From positions 2,254,001 to 2,318,000 of the forward strand of contig NZ_CP025119.1 of assembly GCF_002831685.1 (NCBI RefSeq): 64,000 bases of DNA, written 5' to 3'. Below the pieces are notes generated by a model. That model saw only the letters and a list, made by a program, of their open reading frames with translations, had not been told where the DNA came from and searched no databases. The translations under genes were made by a program, and so were the position numbers. Of the stretch, positions 1 to 9,680 are shown in pieces. Source of the DNA: Polaribacter sp. ALD11 (lineage in GTDB: Bacteria; Bacteroidota; Bacteroidia; Flavobacteriales; Flavobacteriaceae). Each line of letters opens with the position of its first letter. The first letter of the stretch is position 1.

Positions 1-548
1 TGTCCTTTTTTACGTGCAATTTTTGCTACATTGTTATGAGAAACATAGGTTGCTAATTCTTGAAAACTTGTGTAGACAAAGTTTTTGTATGGATCTGTTG
101 ATGTACCAATATCGAAACCATCTGAAATTAAATGCTGTGTTGTAATTTCTACTTCACGCATGTTTACACGACCAGATAAATACAAATATTTATTTAAAAC
201 GTCTCCATGTCTGTTTTCTTCTGCCGTCCAAGTTCTTACCCATCTTGCCCAACCATTATCTGGGTCTTGGCTTACACCATCTAAATCTAATAACCAAGAT
301 TCATAGGTTGGTAAAGCTTCTTCCGTAATTGTATCTCCTACTAAAACCACCCAAAAATCGTCATGCAGTTCTTTAGATAATTCTCTAATTTCTTCTACTT
401 CTGTAATAAAAGAATCTTTTTGAGAATTTGGAAGAAAATCTGTTGGTTGCCAAATTTTCTCTGCAGGAATTAAGTACTTGTCCATAAAACGGTCCATACT
501 TTTTTCTAGCGTTAACATTACTTCTTTTCTGATATTATATATAGACAT
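1..548 (-). CDS. Acyl-[acyl-carrier-protein] desaturase (partial, C-terminus beyond window)
   Basis: The first 182 residues are present; the end of the gene lies left of base 1. Soluble di-iron desaturases of this family put a cis double bond into acyl chains on acyl carrier protein. The first iron motif EENRH is seen at residues 110-114 (Glu111, His114), preceded by a Glu-Glu pair at 76-77, and the second-helix FQE glutamate is at residue 164, followed by YVSHNN. The second ExxH motif should lie outside the window. The ATG at 548 starts MSIYNIRKEV, the usual N-terminus of flavobacterial members. It is 6 bp downstream of plsC on the same strand, so both are probably one membrane-lipid transcription unit. 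Confidence 0.88.
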   Translation of the reverse strand, partial: MSIYNIRKEVMLTLEKSMDRFMDKYLIPAEKIWQPTDFLPNSQKDSFITEVEEIRELSKELHDDFWVVLVGDTITEEALPTYESWLLDLDGVSQDPDNGWARWVRTWTAEENRHGDVLNKYLYLSGRVNMREVEITTQHLISDGFDIGTSTDPYKNFVYTSFQELATYVSHNNVAKIARKKG

Positions 549-554
549 AAGTTT

Positions 555-1283
555 CTATTTTATATGTTCTTTAATAACTTTTTCTGTTTTTTCTAATAAC
601 TCTTCAAAAGGTAAAGAGTTAATTTTAATTGGTTCGTGTGTTATAATTGTAATTGGGCTTCCTAAACCTAACGGAAATTTACCGTATTTAAAAACTTTCC
701 ACGAATTATTAATTGTTAAAGGTACGATATAACCTTCTTTATTGTACTTTGTTATTATTTTTAATCCGTTTGAAGCGAATTTTTTAGGTTCCCCGTCTCT
801 ACTTCTTGTTCCTTCCGGAAAAATAATTGCTCCCCATTTTTTCTCTTTAATTCGTTTAGAAAATTCCACTAAAGCTGTAATTGCTTGCTTTGGGTCTTTT
901 CTATTGATAAGTGCTGCACCACCATGTTTTAAGTTAAAAGAAACACTTGGTATTCCTTTACCTAATTCTACTTTTGCTACAAATTTAGGATACTGTTTTC
1001 TAAAAAACCATCCTAAGGGAGCAACATCGAATGTAGATTGATGGTTTGAAACAAATACGACAGACGCATCTTCTGGTATTTTATGTTTATTTATTAACCG
1101 TACTGAAACACCAAGAATTAACATCGATTTTACCAAACAAAAGTTTAACGCATCTACCATTTTGCCGTGTGCACTTTGTCCAAATAAATTAAAACTTAAC
1201 CATTGCAGTGGGTGAAATATGATTAAGATTAAGAAAAATGCCAATATAAAAATTGGTGATATTATATAACTTAGAATTTTCAC
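555..1283 (-). CDS. plsC: 1-acyl-sn-glycerol-3-phosphate acyltransferase
   Basis: This enzyme adds the second acyl chain to lysophosphatidic acid to make phosphatidic acid at the inner membrane. The 242-residue length is normal. The acyltransferase catalytic motif NHQSTFD (NHx4D; His81, Asp86) and the substrate-binding block FPEGTRS (residues 155-161) are both present. A hydrophobic N-terminal segment (about residues 4-25) anchors it to the membrane. The start is the first ATG in frame after an AT-rich spacer. It is followed 6 bp later by the desaturase gene, linking phospholipid assembly to acyl-chain desaturation. Confidence 0.93.
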   Translation of the reverse strand: MKILSYIISPIFILAFFLILIIFHPLQWLSFNLFGQSAHGKMVDALNFCLVKSMLILGVSVRLINKHKIPEDASVVFVSNHQSTFDVAPLGWFFRKQYPKFVAKVELGKGIPSVSFNLKHGGAALINRKDPKQAITALVEFSKRIKEKKWGAIIFPEGTRSRDGEPKKFASNGLKIITKYNKEGYIVPLTINNSWKVFKYGKFPLGLGSPITIITHEPIKINSLPFEELLEKTEKVIKEHIK

Positions 1284-1375
1284 TGTGTGCGTTCTTTATG
1301 AGTTTAAAGTATATCTTTAGAAAACCTTCTAGTTACTTCTAATATTTAGAAATAAAAAGTTACTATTTATATTTA

Positions 1376-1801
1376 CTAAAACCAGTTACTCCAAGGAATT
1401 CTTGAAAGAATTAATAACAATCCTATTCCGTAAAAGACTACAAATGTTTTAAATTTTGCAGCATCTTCTGTTTTCTTCTTGTGCTTAGACCAACCTATTG
1501 TTATAAAGACAATAGCCAAAATCATCATTATTGGGTGTTCTACAGCTAACAATCTTACCGATTTTTCTTTCATAACTGCACCCGCATCTGCTTTTAAAGC
1601 TTCATACCAAGGCGACATAAAATACCAACCTAAACCTATTAATAATTGTATATGAGACACAATTAGCGCAAACAAGCCAATACGTAAATCTTTGTCTGTA
1701 AATTGTTTTTTTTGAGTTAAGCCAATAATTGCATTTACTACTGCGAATATTAATATAGCAAGTACTAAATACGCCCAATAAGAGTGTACATCTTTCATCA
1801 T
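1376..1801 (-). CDS. Small four-helix membrane protein (flavobacterial, often labelled cytochrome B)
   Basis: About 140 residues with four predicted transmembrane helices. The open frame extends upstream to 1858, but that longer start lies inside the terminator hairpin of the neighbouring gene, so the Met-Met pair at 1801/1798 (MKDVHSYWAY) is the better start. Numbered from 1798, His49 (helix 2, VSHIQL) and His88 (helix 3, EHPIMM) sit in hydrophobic surroundings. That would suit haem ligation and may be why relatives are labelled cytochrome B in databases, but no CxxCH motif is present and function is not established. It stands alone between plsC and the lipoprotein gene on the same strand. 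Confidence 0.7.
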   Translation of the reverse strand: MMKDVHSYWAYLVLAILIFAVVNAIIGLTQKKQFTDKDLRIGLFALIVSHIQLLIGLGWYFMSPWYEALKADAGAVMKEKSVRLLAVEHPIMMILAIVFITIGWSKHKKKTEDAAKFKTFVVFYGIGLLLILSRIPWSNWF

Positions 1802-1850
1802 AATAGTTGGTTTTTTAGTTCTTACAAAGTTACTAATTTTTATGCATAAA

Positions 1851-1876
1851 AAAACCACCTCAGTTGAGGTGGTTTT
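1851..1876 (-). terminator. Intrinsic terminator of the lipoprotein gene
   Basis: Near-perfect inverted repeat with arms AAAACCACCTCA and TGAGGTGGTTTT around a two-base centre. It lies 25 bp after the lipoprotein stop on the minus strand, where a run of seven T residues follows the stem. Confidence 0.85.
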
Positions 1877-1900
1877 AAAAATTAATATAATGTCAATAAC

Positions 1901-3007
1901 TTATTGTTTAACATATTCATTTCCTGACTTTACTACAAATAAAGTCCAAACCGCATTTGCGCCATCATAAATATTAAATGAAGTTGCAAATTTTTGTCCT
2001 TCTTCTACATTAGGAAAGTTATTTAATAAAACTGTATTTACTTTTTCTAAACGCACAGATTCTAGTTCTTCATCTTTACCTGCTCTAACATCAAAATTAC
2101 CATATTTACCGTTACCTACCAATTCGTAGTCTGCAGCCGTAAAAGTATATTTAATTGTGTTATCTGGTACAAATGTGGTTCCATCATGTGCAAACTGCAC
2201 CGTTTCATTTATAACATTATTATATTTAGACCAATTTGCACCGTCATAAATAAAGAAAGCTACAAAACGGTATACTGTTCTTTCATCCGTATCATCATCT
2301 CCATCAATATCTTGGGTATCATTAACATATAGCTTATACATTATACCTTCAATATCTCCTGATTTTTTATTTTCATACTTAAATCTATCATTTAAAAATA
2401 CAGGTATTTTCTCTAAAGCTTCATTTTCATTTGAAAACTGAGCTCTACCTTCACCCATTGCAGTATACTCATCATCTGTAATACCTGTAGACATTTCCCA
2501 ATTACCATCAACTTTAATGAAACCATTTTCTAATGTTAAGTTAGTTCCGTTATAGTATTTGTATGTTAATGAAACTAACATTCTGTTAGGTGCATCTGAG
2601 TATTTAGTGTCTAAGAACGTAGTTATATCACTATAACTATCAAAATTCCCATAAGAATGACCACCTGCAGTATAATCTGCAGAACTCACTGTATAAACTT
2701 TTAAACTTTTTTCATCTCTTTTTGGAGAATATAATTTAAATGTAGTTTTAACATCTGTACCTTCCCCGTATAGTGAAAACTTAGATACTAAGAAATCTGG
2801 TAACATTGTCTTTGCATCCTCAAGGTTGCTAAAGCTTCCAAAGTTTAAGGCTAAAGCAGCATAATCATCTTCCTCTAAAGCATACTCAAAACTACCTACG
2901 TTTGGCGCATCTGGTATTGCATCAATTTCGTTATGAATGTCTTCTAATGGGTTACAACTTGAAAAAGTCACAACTAAAATGGCGAATAAATAAATTATTT
3001 TTTTCAT
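1901..3007 (-). CDS. Repeat-containing surface/periplasmic lipoprotein paired with a TonB receptor
   Basis: I do not recognise the family. The N-terminus is a lipoprotein signal with lipobox TFSSC (Cys18). The mature part (about 350 residues) contains four imperfect repeats at about residues 42-94, 104-153, 174-228 and 286-349. Each begins with an acidic residue plus Tyr (DDY, ADY, DEY, ADY), continues with a Gly-x-Phe or similar turn, then a Leu/Phe-rich stretch and a closing Y/F-K/N-x-Y strand. The region around residues 233-242 is very Asp-rich (DIDGDDDTDE), possibly a calcium site. It starts 11 bp after the stop of the TonB receptor gene, so it is very probably its partner lipoprotein, but it is not SusD-like. 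A terminator follows it. Confidence 0.75.
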   Translation of the reverse strand: MKKIIYLFAILVVTFSSCNPLEDIHNEIDAIPDAPNVGSFEYALEEDDYAALALNFGSFSNLEDAKTMLPDFLVSKFSLYGEGTDVKTTFKLYSPKRDEKSLKVYTVSSADYTAGGHSYGNFDSYSDITTFLDTKYSDAPNRMLVSLTYKYYNGTNLTLENGFIKVDGNWEMSTGITDDEYTAMGEGRAQFSNENEALEKIPVFLNDRFKYENKKSGDIEGIMYKLYVNDTQDIDGDDDTDERTVYRFVAFFIYDGANWSKYNNVINETVQFAHDGTTFVPDNTIKYTFTAADYELVGNGKYGNFDVRAGKDEELESVRLEKVNTVLLNNFPNVEEGQKFATSFNIYDGANAVWTLFVVKSGNEYVKQ

Positions 3008-3018
3008 TTTATTATTTT

Positions 3019-5556
3019 TTAAAAATTAATTTTTGCTCCAACATTAAATGTTCTACCAACACCATAATAAACTAAAGCGTCCATTGCTGTAGAGTTACCT
3101 CTGTCGTTAGCATCTGAAATATATTTTACATCAAATACATTGTTTAACCTTGCAGTAAGTGTCGTATCGAAGCTACCTAATTTAAATTTGTGTCTAATTG
3201 CTGTATCGAATAAACTGTATGCTGGCACTTTCCATGCTTCAGTAGATCCTGGTGTACCTCTATCACTTGGGTCAAATTCTGCATATAAATCTGCAAAATA
3301 GTTATAATCTAAAGTAAATGTTGTCTCAGGAGATATTTTGTAATTTAATCCTAATGCTGCAGTTGTTTGCGCTGCATCTCCAACGTGTAAATCTTCAATA
3401 TATAAATTAACAGTATCAACTAAGTTATTTGCCTCATCGTAAATTTGAACACCCTCAACATTGTTACCCCATCTCCAGTCTCCTAAAGATAACATACCTG
3501 TAAAGGTTAATTTATCTGTTGTTTTATAACGGAAGTCTAATTCAATTCCTTGGTGAAGAGCTCCAACCCCTAAAATATTAGCAAAAGCTGTTTCTCCACT
3601 TTGTAATTGAAAACGAGCAACTTCTGTTCTATCTTTCCAGTTTGTTCTGTATAAGTTAACGTTTGCAGTTAGTTTTTCACTTCTGTACGTATATCCTAAT
3701 TCGTAACTTGTAATTTTTTGATTTCTTGCATCATCATTAACATCTTTGTTATTTCTGTTTGCAAAAACTGAGTTAAAGTAAGGTGCTTTTTCAAAATATC
3801 CTAAGTTTACAAATACACCATGATTGTCATTGAAGTTATAGTTAGCTCCACCTTTTGTTCCGAAACCAAAAAAGTCATACTTGTCTGATGTTTGTAAAGG
3901 ATCTGAATCTAAATATAAAAAACGGTCTACCCTTTGGTATGAAGTATTAGATAATGATACAGATAAGAATCCTGATAAATTATCTTTTGCATATTCTAAT
4001 TGAGTAAATGCTCCTAACCAATTAACTTTTCCGTCGTTATCATAAAATATTTTATCTCCAACTTGAGCTTTATTATTTGGATTGTTAACATTTGCACCAT
4101 CTGCAAAGTATTGACCTCCTAATAAATCTGTAACTTCTGTAAAGTGAATTCCTTTATAATTTCTGTAATCTAAACCAGCTAAAAGAGTTAACTCGTCAGA
4201 TAAATCTGTTTTTAAGGTAGAAAGTATCCCGTACCATTTATGGTCATTTCTTGAAGCTCTTAAAGCAGATTCTGAACCAGCTACACCATTTGCAATGTTT
4301 TCTTCAACAATCTTATCAAAATTAATTGTTCCTAATGGTCCAATTCTATAATCACTATTGTCATAACCAAATTTTCTAGCACCTGCTGTACCACCACCAC
4401 CACCTGAACCAACAGATACGTATGCAGCAGTAGAAATAAATGTTTTCTCACTAAGGTTCCAATAATGATTTAAAGATACTTGAGGTTTATTATAAAAGTT
4501 ATCTTCTGCACTTGTTACTTGACCTTGCTTATAACCCCAATCAGAATTATATTTTCTACCTCTTTCACTATCTCTAAAAGTTTTGATAAGGTGTCTATTT
4601 TGTCTTTGACCATGACGTTGTTTAGAACCAAATGCTGTTAATGATAATTTATGATTATCATTAAATTCTTTCGAAACATTTAAAAAATAGTTAAACCCTG
4701 TAAAAGATGTACCATCTACATAACCTTCTCCGTCTGTTTTAGCGGCAGAAACAGTAACAGCAACTCCATTGTCATTTAACCCTGTAGAATATGTAAATCC
4801 GAATTTTTTATAACCATCATTACCTAGACTAGTTTTAATGTTTCCACCAGCTTCAATATCTGTTGTTTTGGTTATAATGTTTATTGTTCCACCAACAGAA
4901 GGCACGGCAACTTTAGATGCTCCTAAACCTCTTTGTACTTGCATAGCAGAAGTAACATCTCCTAAACCAGCCCAATTAGACCAATAAACTCTACCGTTTT
5001 CCATATCATTAATAGGAACCCCATTAATAAGTACAGCTACATTTTCTGAGTTAAAACCACGTAAGTTAATTCTACCATCTCCGTAACCCCCACCTGCTTT
5101 GGTAGCATATACACCTGGAGTTGATTTTAAGATTTCAGGAAACTCTTGAGACCCTAATTTTAATTCAATTTCTGCCGCTTTGATAGTAGAAACAGCTACT
5201 GGAGTTTTTCTATCAATTGCGAATGATGTTGAAACGACTACAATCTCATCTAACGCTCCTGCATCTTCTAATAATTGAATTGTTAAATTGTTTTTTGAAG
5301 AAGAAAAAGCAACTTCATTTTGTTTGTAACCGATAAAAGATACTACTAAAACACCTGAATTAGATTTTACCTGTAAAGAGAATTTACCGTTAAAGTCTGT
5401 TGATGTTCCGTTTGTTGTTCCTTTTACTAGAACACTTGCTCCTGGTAATGGTTGATTGGTTTCATCGACAATCGTACCAGTAATTTTAGTTTGTCCTAAA
5501 ACTGTAGCTGTTACAAAAAACAGAGCTACAAATAATAAGTTTTTAAAATTTTTCAT
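3019..5556 (-). CDS. TonB-dependent outer-membrane receptor with carboxypeptidase-like N-terminal domain
   Basis: Outer-membrane active transporter, 845 residues. A signal peptide ends at ATVLGQ (about residue 22). It is followed by a CarboxypepD_reg-like domain (about 23-100, with GTIVDETNQPLPGASVLVKG split over its start), a plug domain (about 110-235, including LRGF, VLINGVPINDM and GGTINIITK) and a beta-barrel ending in the terminal Phe of NVGAKINF. There is no STN domain, so transmembrane sigma signalling is not expected. The lipoprotein gene follows after 11 bp, giving a two-gene uptake unit. The substrate cannot be read from the sequence. The 221-bp upstream gap holds a candidate operator palindrome. 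Confidence 0.92.
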   Translation of the reverse strand: MKNFKNLLFVALFFVTATVLGQTKITGTIVDETNQPLPGASVLVKGTTNGTSTDFNGKFSLQVKSNSGVLVVSFIGYKQNEVAFSSSKNNLTIQLLEDAGALDEIVVVSTSFAIDRKTPVAVSTIKAAEIELKLGSQEFPEILKSTPGVYATKAGGGYGDGRINLRGFNSENVAVLINGVPINDMENGRVYWSNWAGLGDVTSAMQVQRGLGASKVAVPSVGGTINIITKTTDIEAGGNIKTSLGNDGYKKFGFTYSTGLNDNGVAVTVSAAKTDGEGYVDGTSFTGFNYFLNVSKEFNDNHKLSLTAFGSKQRHGQRQNRHLIKTFRDSERGRKYNSDWGYKQGQVTSAEDNFYNKPQVSLNHYWNLSEKTFISTAAYVSVGSGGGGGTAGARKFGYDNSDYRIGPLGTINFDKIVEENIANGVAGSESALRASRNDHKWYGILSTLKTDLSDELTLLAGLDYRNYKGIHFTEVTDLLGGQYFADGANVNNPNNKAQVGDKIFYDNDGKVNWLGAFTQLEYAKDNLSGFLSVSLSNTSYQRVDRFLYLDSDPLQTSDKYDFFGFGTKGGANYNFNDNHGVFVNLGYFEKAPYFNSVFANRNNKDVNDDARNQKITSYELGYTYRSEKLTANVNLYRTNWKDRTEVARFQLQSGETAFANILGVGALHQGIELDFRYKTTDKLTFTGMLSLGDWRWGNNVEGVQIYDEANNLVDTVNLYIEDLHVGDAAQTTAALGLNYKISPETTFTLDYNYFADLYAEFDPSDRGTPGSTEAWKVPAYSLFDTAIRHKFKLGSFDTTLTARLNNVFDVKYISDANDRGNSTAMDALVYYGVGRTFNVGAKINF

Positions 5557-5703
5557 TGTTTAATTTTATGTTATTAAATGTTCTGCAAAATTCTTCCTTT
5601 TACAGAGTTCTAAAGTTAATTTAATGTTAAGGTTTAACAAAAAATTAAGAACGTTCAATTTAAACAAAACAAACACTAAAACCTATATACCAACAACTTA
5701 CAT

Positions 5704-5721
5704 GTTAACAAAATTGTTAAC
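5704..5721. promoter_or_regulatory. Perfect inverted repeat upstream of the TonB receptor
   Basis: GTTAACAA and TTGTTAAC flank a two-base AA centre, about 150 bp upstream of the receptor start and 57 bp past the pgi stop. It could be a regulator operator. No T-run follows in either direction, which argues against a terminator. Function is inferred only from symmetry and position. Confidence 0.4.
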
Positions 5722-5777
5722 AAAACATCAATATTCAATTAAAAATTTAGCAATTTAATTTCCAAACCTACAAATCA

Positions 5778-7343
5778 CTACTTATTCAATATTTTTTTCG
5801 CCAATTCTTTCCCTAATTCTACTCCGAACTGATCGTAACTATAAATATTCCATAAAATTCCTTGAGTATAAATTTTATGTTCATATAATGCAATTAACTT
5901 ACCTAGAGAACGTGGCGTAAGTTTGTTAAAAACAATAGAATTACTTGGTCTATTTCCTTCAAAAACTTTAAACGGTAGTAGTTTTGCTATTTTATTTTCA
6001 TTACCAGCAAATTTTAACTCTAAATGCACTTCTTCTTTTGTTTTACCAAAAGCTAAGGCTTCAATTTGACCGTAATAATTTGCCATTAATTTCTTATGAT
6101 GATCTGTTAAACCGTATAACGACTCTTTATAACCAATAAAATCTGCAGGAATTAATTTTGTTCCTTGATGTACCAATTGCATAAATGCGTGCTGCATATT
6201 TGTACCTGTACTTCCCCAAACGATAGTACCTGTTTGATAATCTATTTTATCCCCATTTCTATCTACACCTTTACCATTACTTTCCATAATTGCTTGTTGT
6301 AAATAATCTGGTAGTTTTTTCAAATATTGTGTGTAAGGTAAAACTGCCTCTGTTTCTGCACCGTAAAAGTTATTATACCAAACACTTAGTAAAGCTAAAA
6401 TTACAGGAATATTCTTATCTAAATCGGCGTTTCTATAATGCAAATCCATTTCTTCTGCACCATCTAATAAAGCTCTGTAATTATCGAAACCTACAGATAA
6501 ACTAATAGACAAACCAACTGCAGACCACAAAGAAAAACGACCACCAACCCAGTTCCACATAGGAAAAACGTTTGCTTTATCTACCCCGAAATTATCTACT
6601 GCTTCTAAATTTGTAGAAACCGCCACAAAGTGTTTCGGAATATCAAAAATTGTAGCAGATTTTAAAAACCAGTTTTTAAGCGTTTCTGCATTTGTAATGG
6701 TTTCTTGCGTTGTAAATGTTTTAGATACAATTATAAACAATGTAGTTTCCGGATTTAGTTTCTTCATTATTTCAGAAACATGGTCTCCATCTACATTAGA
6801 TACAAAATGTGTAGTTAATTGATTTTTATAATACTGAAGAGACTCTACCACCATATCTGGACCTAAATCTGAACCTCCAATACCAATGTTTACAACATCT
6901 GTAATAGATTTACCTGTATATCCTTTCCACTTTCCAGAAATAACTTTATTACTAAAGCTTCTTATTTTTCTTAAAGCTGCCTGTATTTGTGGTTTTATGT
7001 TTTTCCCATCAACTAAAACAGGTTCATCTGAAGTACTTCTTAAAGCGGTGTGTAAAACCTCTCTACCTTCAGTAACGTTAATTACTTCACCAGAAAATTG
7101 TTTTTCTACAGCATCTTTTAAATCAACTTCTTTTGCCAATTCCACCAACAAAGAAATAGTTTCTTCGGTAATTCTATTTTTTGAAAAATCTACTGATAAA
7201 TCACCTAGTTCTAAAGAAAAATTTTCTTGTCTATTTATGTCTTTACACAAATCTTTAATACGAATCTCTTTATTTTTATTAAAGTGATCTGTAAGTTTTT
7301 CCCAAGCTTGTGTTTTGGTTGGATTGATGTTTTTTAAAGCCAT
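5778..7343 (-). CDS. pgi: Glucose-6-phosphate isomerase
   Basis: Interconverts glucose 6-phosphate and fructose 6-phosphate in the cytoplasm. The 521-residue length is slightly short of the E. coli enzyme. Family signatures are visible: GIGGSDLGP in the phosphate-binding region, [13 protein letters not shown], the MESNGKG block with the catalytic glutamate, the [13 protein letters not shown] histidine region, and the C-terminal [12 protein letters not shown] block with the catalytic lysine. It starts 4 bp after the M23 lipoprotein gene, so it is translationally close to and probably co-transcribed with that gene. Confidence 0.97.
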   Translation of the reverse strand: MALKNINPTKTQAWEKLTDHFNKNKEIRIKDLCKDINRQENFSLELGDLSVDFSKNRITEETISLLVELAKEVDLKDAVEKQFSGEVINVTEGREVLHTALRSTSDEPVLVDGKNIKPQIQAALRKIRSFSNKVISGKWKGYTGKSITDVVNIGIGGSDLGPDMVVESLQYYKNQLTTHFVSNVDGDHVSEIMKKLNPETTLFIIVSKTFTTQETITNAETLKNWFLKSATIFDIPKHFVAVSTNLEAVDNFGVDKANVFPMWNWVGGRFSLWSAVGLSISLSVGFDNYRALLDGAEEMDLHYRNADLDKNIPVILALLSVWYNNFYGAETEAVLPYTQYLKKLPDYLQQAIMESNGKGVDRNGDKIDYQTGTIVWGSTGTNMQHAFMQLVHQGTKLIPADFIGYKESLYGLTDHHKKLMANYYGQIEALAFGKTKEEVHLELKFAGNENKIAKLLPFKVFEGNRPSNSIVFNKLTPRSLGKLIALYEHKIYTQGILWNIYSYDQFGVELGKELAKKILNK

Positions 7344-7347
7344 TTGA

Positions 7348-8658
7348 TTAATTTTGAGCTATTACTTCTGTAATTACTGTAGGTTCTTTTATTTGTGGTA
7401 TATTTTTATCTAATTGATTTTTTAGAAGATACATAAACTCTAAAAATCTTGGTTTTAAGCTTTCCTTTAAAGGTTCTGCTTCTGGTAATTTTGTTTTAGG
7501 GCTTAATGGATCTACTTGTTTACCATGTTTCCAAAAACGGTAACAAACATGTGGCCCACCACTATTACCTGTCATTCCTACCAAACCAATTACATCTCCT
7601 TGTTTTACGTATTGTCCTTTTTTTACTTTACGCGTTTTCATATGTAAATATTGTGTAGAATATGTACTATTATGTTTAATTTTCACAAACTTACCATTAC
7701 CACCTCTTCTTGTAGATTCAACAACAGTTCCACTTGCAGTTGCTATAATTGGTGTACCTATATTAGCTGCAAAATCTGTTCCTTTATGAGGTTTTATTCT
7801 ATTACCATAATAAGCAATTCTTCTTTTTAAATTATACCTAGATGATATTCTATACTGAAATTTTATAGGGCTTTTTAAGAACTGACTTCTTAACATATTT
7901 CCTTTTTCATCATAATACTCTGCAATACCATTTATAGAATCTGCAACAAATCGAAAAGCATACAAATCTTGATTATTATGCTTAAAAACAGCAGATTTAA
8001 TATCGCCATAACCAGCAAAAAGACTATCGTTTATAAATTTTTCTTCGAAAATAAGTTTAAAAGAATCTCCTTTTTGAAGTTTATAAAAATCTAACGTCCA
8101 AGCATAAATATCTGCAACAGCATACGTTATGTTTGGGGACAAATGCAAACTATCCATTGCATTAGAAAGGTTTGAATAAATTTCTCCTTCTACAATTCTT
8201 TCTACTGTTTTTATAGGTTGAAGATAAGAATAAGCTTCAATTATCGAATCTTTAAAATTAACAACCGTTGCTCTAATTTTATCATTTTTGTATATAAAAA
8301 CTTTGGCTTCCTCTAAAGAATCTTTACTAGATAAAATCATGTAAGGTTTACCTGCTCTTACTCTTCGAACATCAAAAACATCTTTTATTGAGCCTGCAAT
8401 TTCATTAATTTTAGGGTAACCAACATGATGTCTATCTAAAATAACACCAAAACTTTCTCCACTTTTTATTGTATCTAAAACAACTTTATAATCGGCTATT
8501 TTAAAACCGTATTTATAAACCGGTTTTGGTTCCGGTTTTGGCTTTAGAGTTGGTTCTTTAATTTTCTCATCGTTTTTGCAAGCAGAAAACGCGAAAAGCA
8601 CTAATAAGAGGTAGATTACTTTTTTCAAAAAATGGGAGTGATTAAATTTAACCCTCAA
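7348..8658 (-). CDS. M23-family metallopeptidase lipoprotein with HxC in place of HxH
   Basis: Predicted peptidoglycan-acting or regulatory M23 (LytM/DD-endopeptidase-like) protein of 436 residues. The lipobox is AFSAC (Cys27), followed by a Pro/Lys-rich linker. The M23 domain occupies about residues 285-385. His291 and Asp295 (HKGTD) and His339 (QYLHM) match the usual zinc and catalytic positions, but the last motif reads GPHVC: His370 is kept while the zinc ligand expected at 372 is Cys. Cys can bind zinc, so the enzyme may be active. Middle residues about 55-230 resemble the substrate-occluding N-terminal part of such proteins. It precedes pgi by 4 bp. Confidence 0.85.
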   Translation of the reverse strand: MRVKFNHSHFLKKVIYLLLVLFAFSACKNDEKIKEPTLKPKPEPKPVYKYGFKIADYKVVLDTIKSGESFGVILDRHHVGYPKINEIAGSIKDVFDVRRVRAGKPYMILSSKDSLEEAKVFIYKNDKIRATVVNFKDSIIEAYSYLQPIKTVERIVEGEIYSNLSNAMDSLHLSPNITYAVADIYAWTLDFYKLQKGDSFKLIFEEKFINDSLFAGYGDIKSAVFKHNNQDLYAFRFVADSINGIAEYYDEKGNMLRSQFLKSPIKFQYRISSRYNLKRRIAYYGNRIKPHKGTDFAANIGTPIIATASGTVVESTRRGGNGKFVKIKHNSTYSTQYLHMKTRKVKKGQYVKQGDVIGLVGMTGNSGGPHVCYRFWKHGKQVDPLSPKTKLPEAEPLKESLKPRFLEFMYLLKNQLDKNIPQIKEPTVITEVIAQN

Positions 8659-8750
8659 AAGTACAAATAAAATTGATTTATTTTAAATCTAAACAAGGAA
8701 GTTGCTAGAACGGTTTCGTTAAAGTTTTAATAATTTACCTAAAAACCTAG

Positions 8751-9521
8751 TTAACTCTTTTTAAAGTTATTAGCTAAACCTTTATAAGCTTCTAATTCTG
8801 CTCTTAAAGAACCTACAGATAAATCTGCTTTCATTTTAATTGGTATTTTATTTGCATCATCTGTAATCCAAATAGTTACACTTTCTTGTGCTTTAAAAAT
8901 TCTACCAGATTGCACTAAGGGTCTAAATATTAAAGAGTTTACTTTTCCGAATTTTGTTTTTAAAACTTCTCTTCCTAAAAAACGAAGTTTAAAAGGATAT
9001 ACTTGAGAATCCATAAACATATCAATCGCTATTTCATCACCTTTTTTCATCTTTTTTACATCTTGATTTCTTAAATAGTAAAAGGAAGAAAGCATGTCTT
9101 GAATGTTAGTAAATGCAACCGTAGTATCTGTCTGCTCTATAAAATCTTGAATATATGCTTTTTTTGAATTGTAATCGAAATTGGTTATTCTATGTTTTTT
9201 ATAACCACCTTCATCAATTTTTCTCTTAAAAACATAGGGTTTTACATTGCCTTTATCAAAATAACTTTCATAAACATCGTCTACTTTAAAAAACCATTTT
9301 ATCATACCAGAAGTCCAACCAGAACCTTTTGTATGAAACACTTTTTTGCCATGTAAATCGGTTTCTTTAACTTCTAAAATCGCAGTTCCAGCTCTTAAAA
9401 AACCACTGTAACTCATTTTATAGCGCAACCACTCGCCACTCTTAAAGGCTGTTGTCTTTTCTTGTGCAAAAGCAGTTATAGATAAAACGAGTGTAAATGT
9501 TATTAAGATATATTTTTTCAT
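8751..9521 (-). CDS. DUF3108 domain-containing secreted protein
   Basis: A signal peptide (MKKYILITFTLVLSITAFA) precedes a 235-residue body matching the DUF3108 pattern: GEWLRYKMSYSGFLRAG near the start, a conserved FFKVDDVYES block, the YIQDF strand and a late VTIWITDD segment. The family is periplasmic or surface-associated and of unknown biochemistry; a lipid-binding beta fold has been suggested for relatives. An upstream ATG three codons earlier (9530) is possible, but the chosen start gives a standard signal peptide. It lies 92 bp upstream of the M23 lipoprotein gene, both on the minus strand, so they may act together at the envelope. Confidence 0.8.
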   Translation of the reverse strand: MKKYILITFTLVLSITAFAQEKTTAFKSGEWLRYKMSYSGFLRAGTAILEVKETDLHGKKVFHTKGSGWTSGMIKWFFKVDDVYESYFDKGNVKPYVFKRKIDEGGYKKHRITNFDYNSKKAYIQDFIEQTDTTVAFTNIQDMLSSFYYLRNQDVKKMKKGDEIAIDMFMDSQVYPFKLRFLGREVLKTKFGKVNSLIFRPLVQSGRIFKAQESVTIWITDDANKIPIKMKADLSVGSLRAELEAYKGLANNFKKS

Positions 9522-9680
9522 AATTCTCAAACTTATAAAAAAGTATTGACAATTACCGTTCCAAAAAAGAAAAAAAATTATTTACTAACATTATGTAAAC
9601 GATTCCTTTAAGTTTCTTTTTTTTTAAGAATAAGCATTTCATCTGTAATGTCTATGAGTAAATTAATAAATTATTTTTAC

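Noticed and set aside
1802..1858. Longer N-terminus for the small membrane protein
   Set aside because: The extension runs through the terminator hairpin of the upstream gene and has a non-matching composition; the internal Met-Met start fits better.
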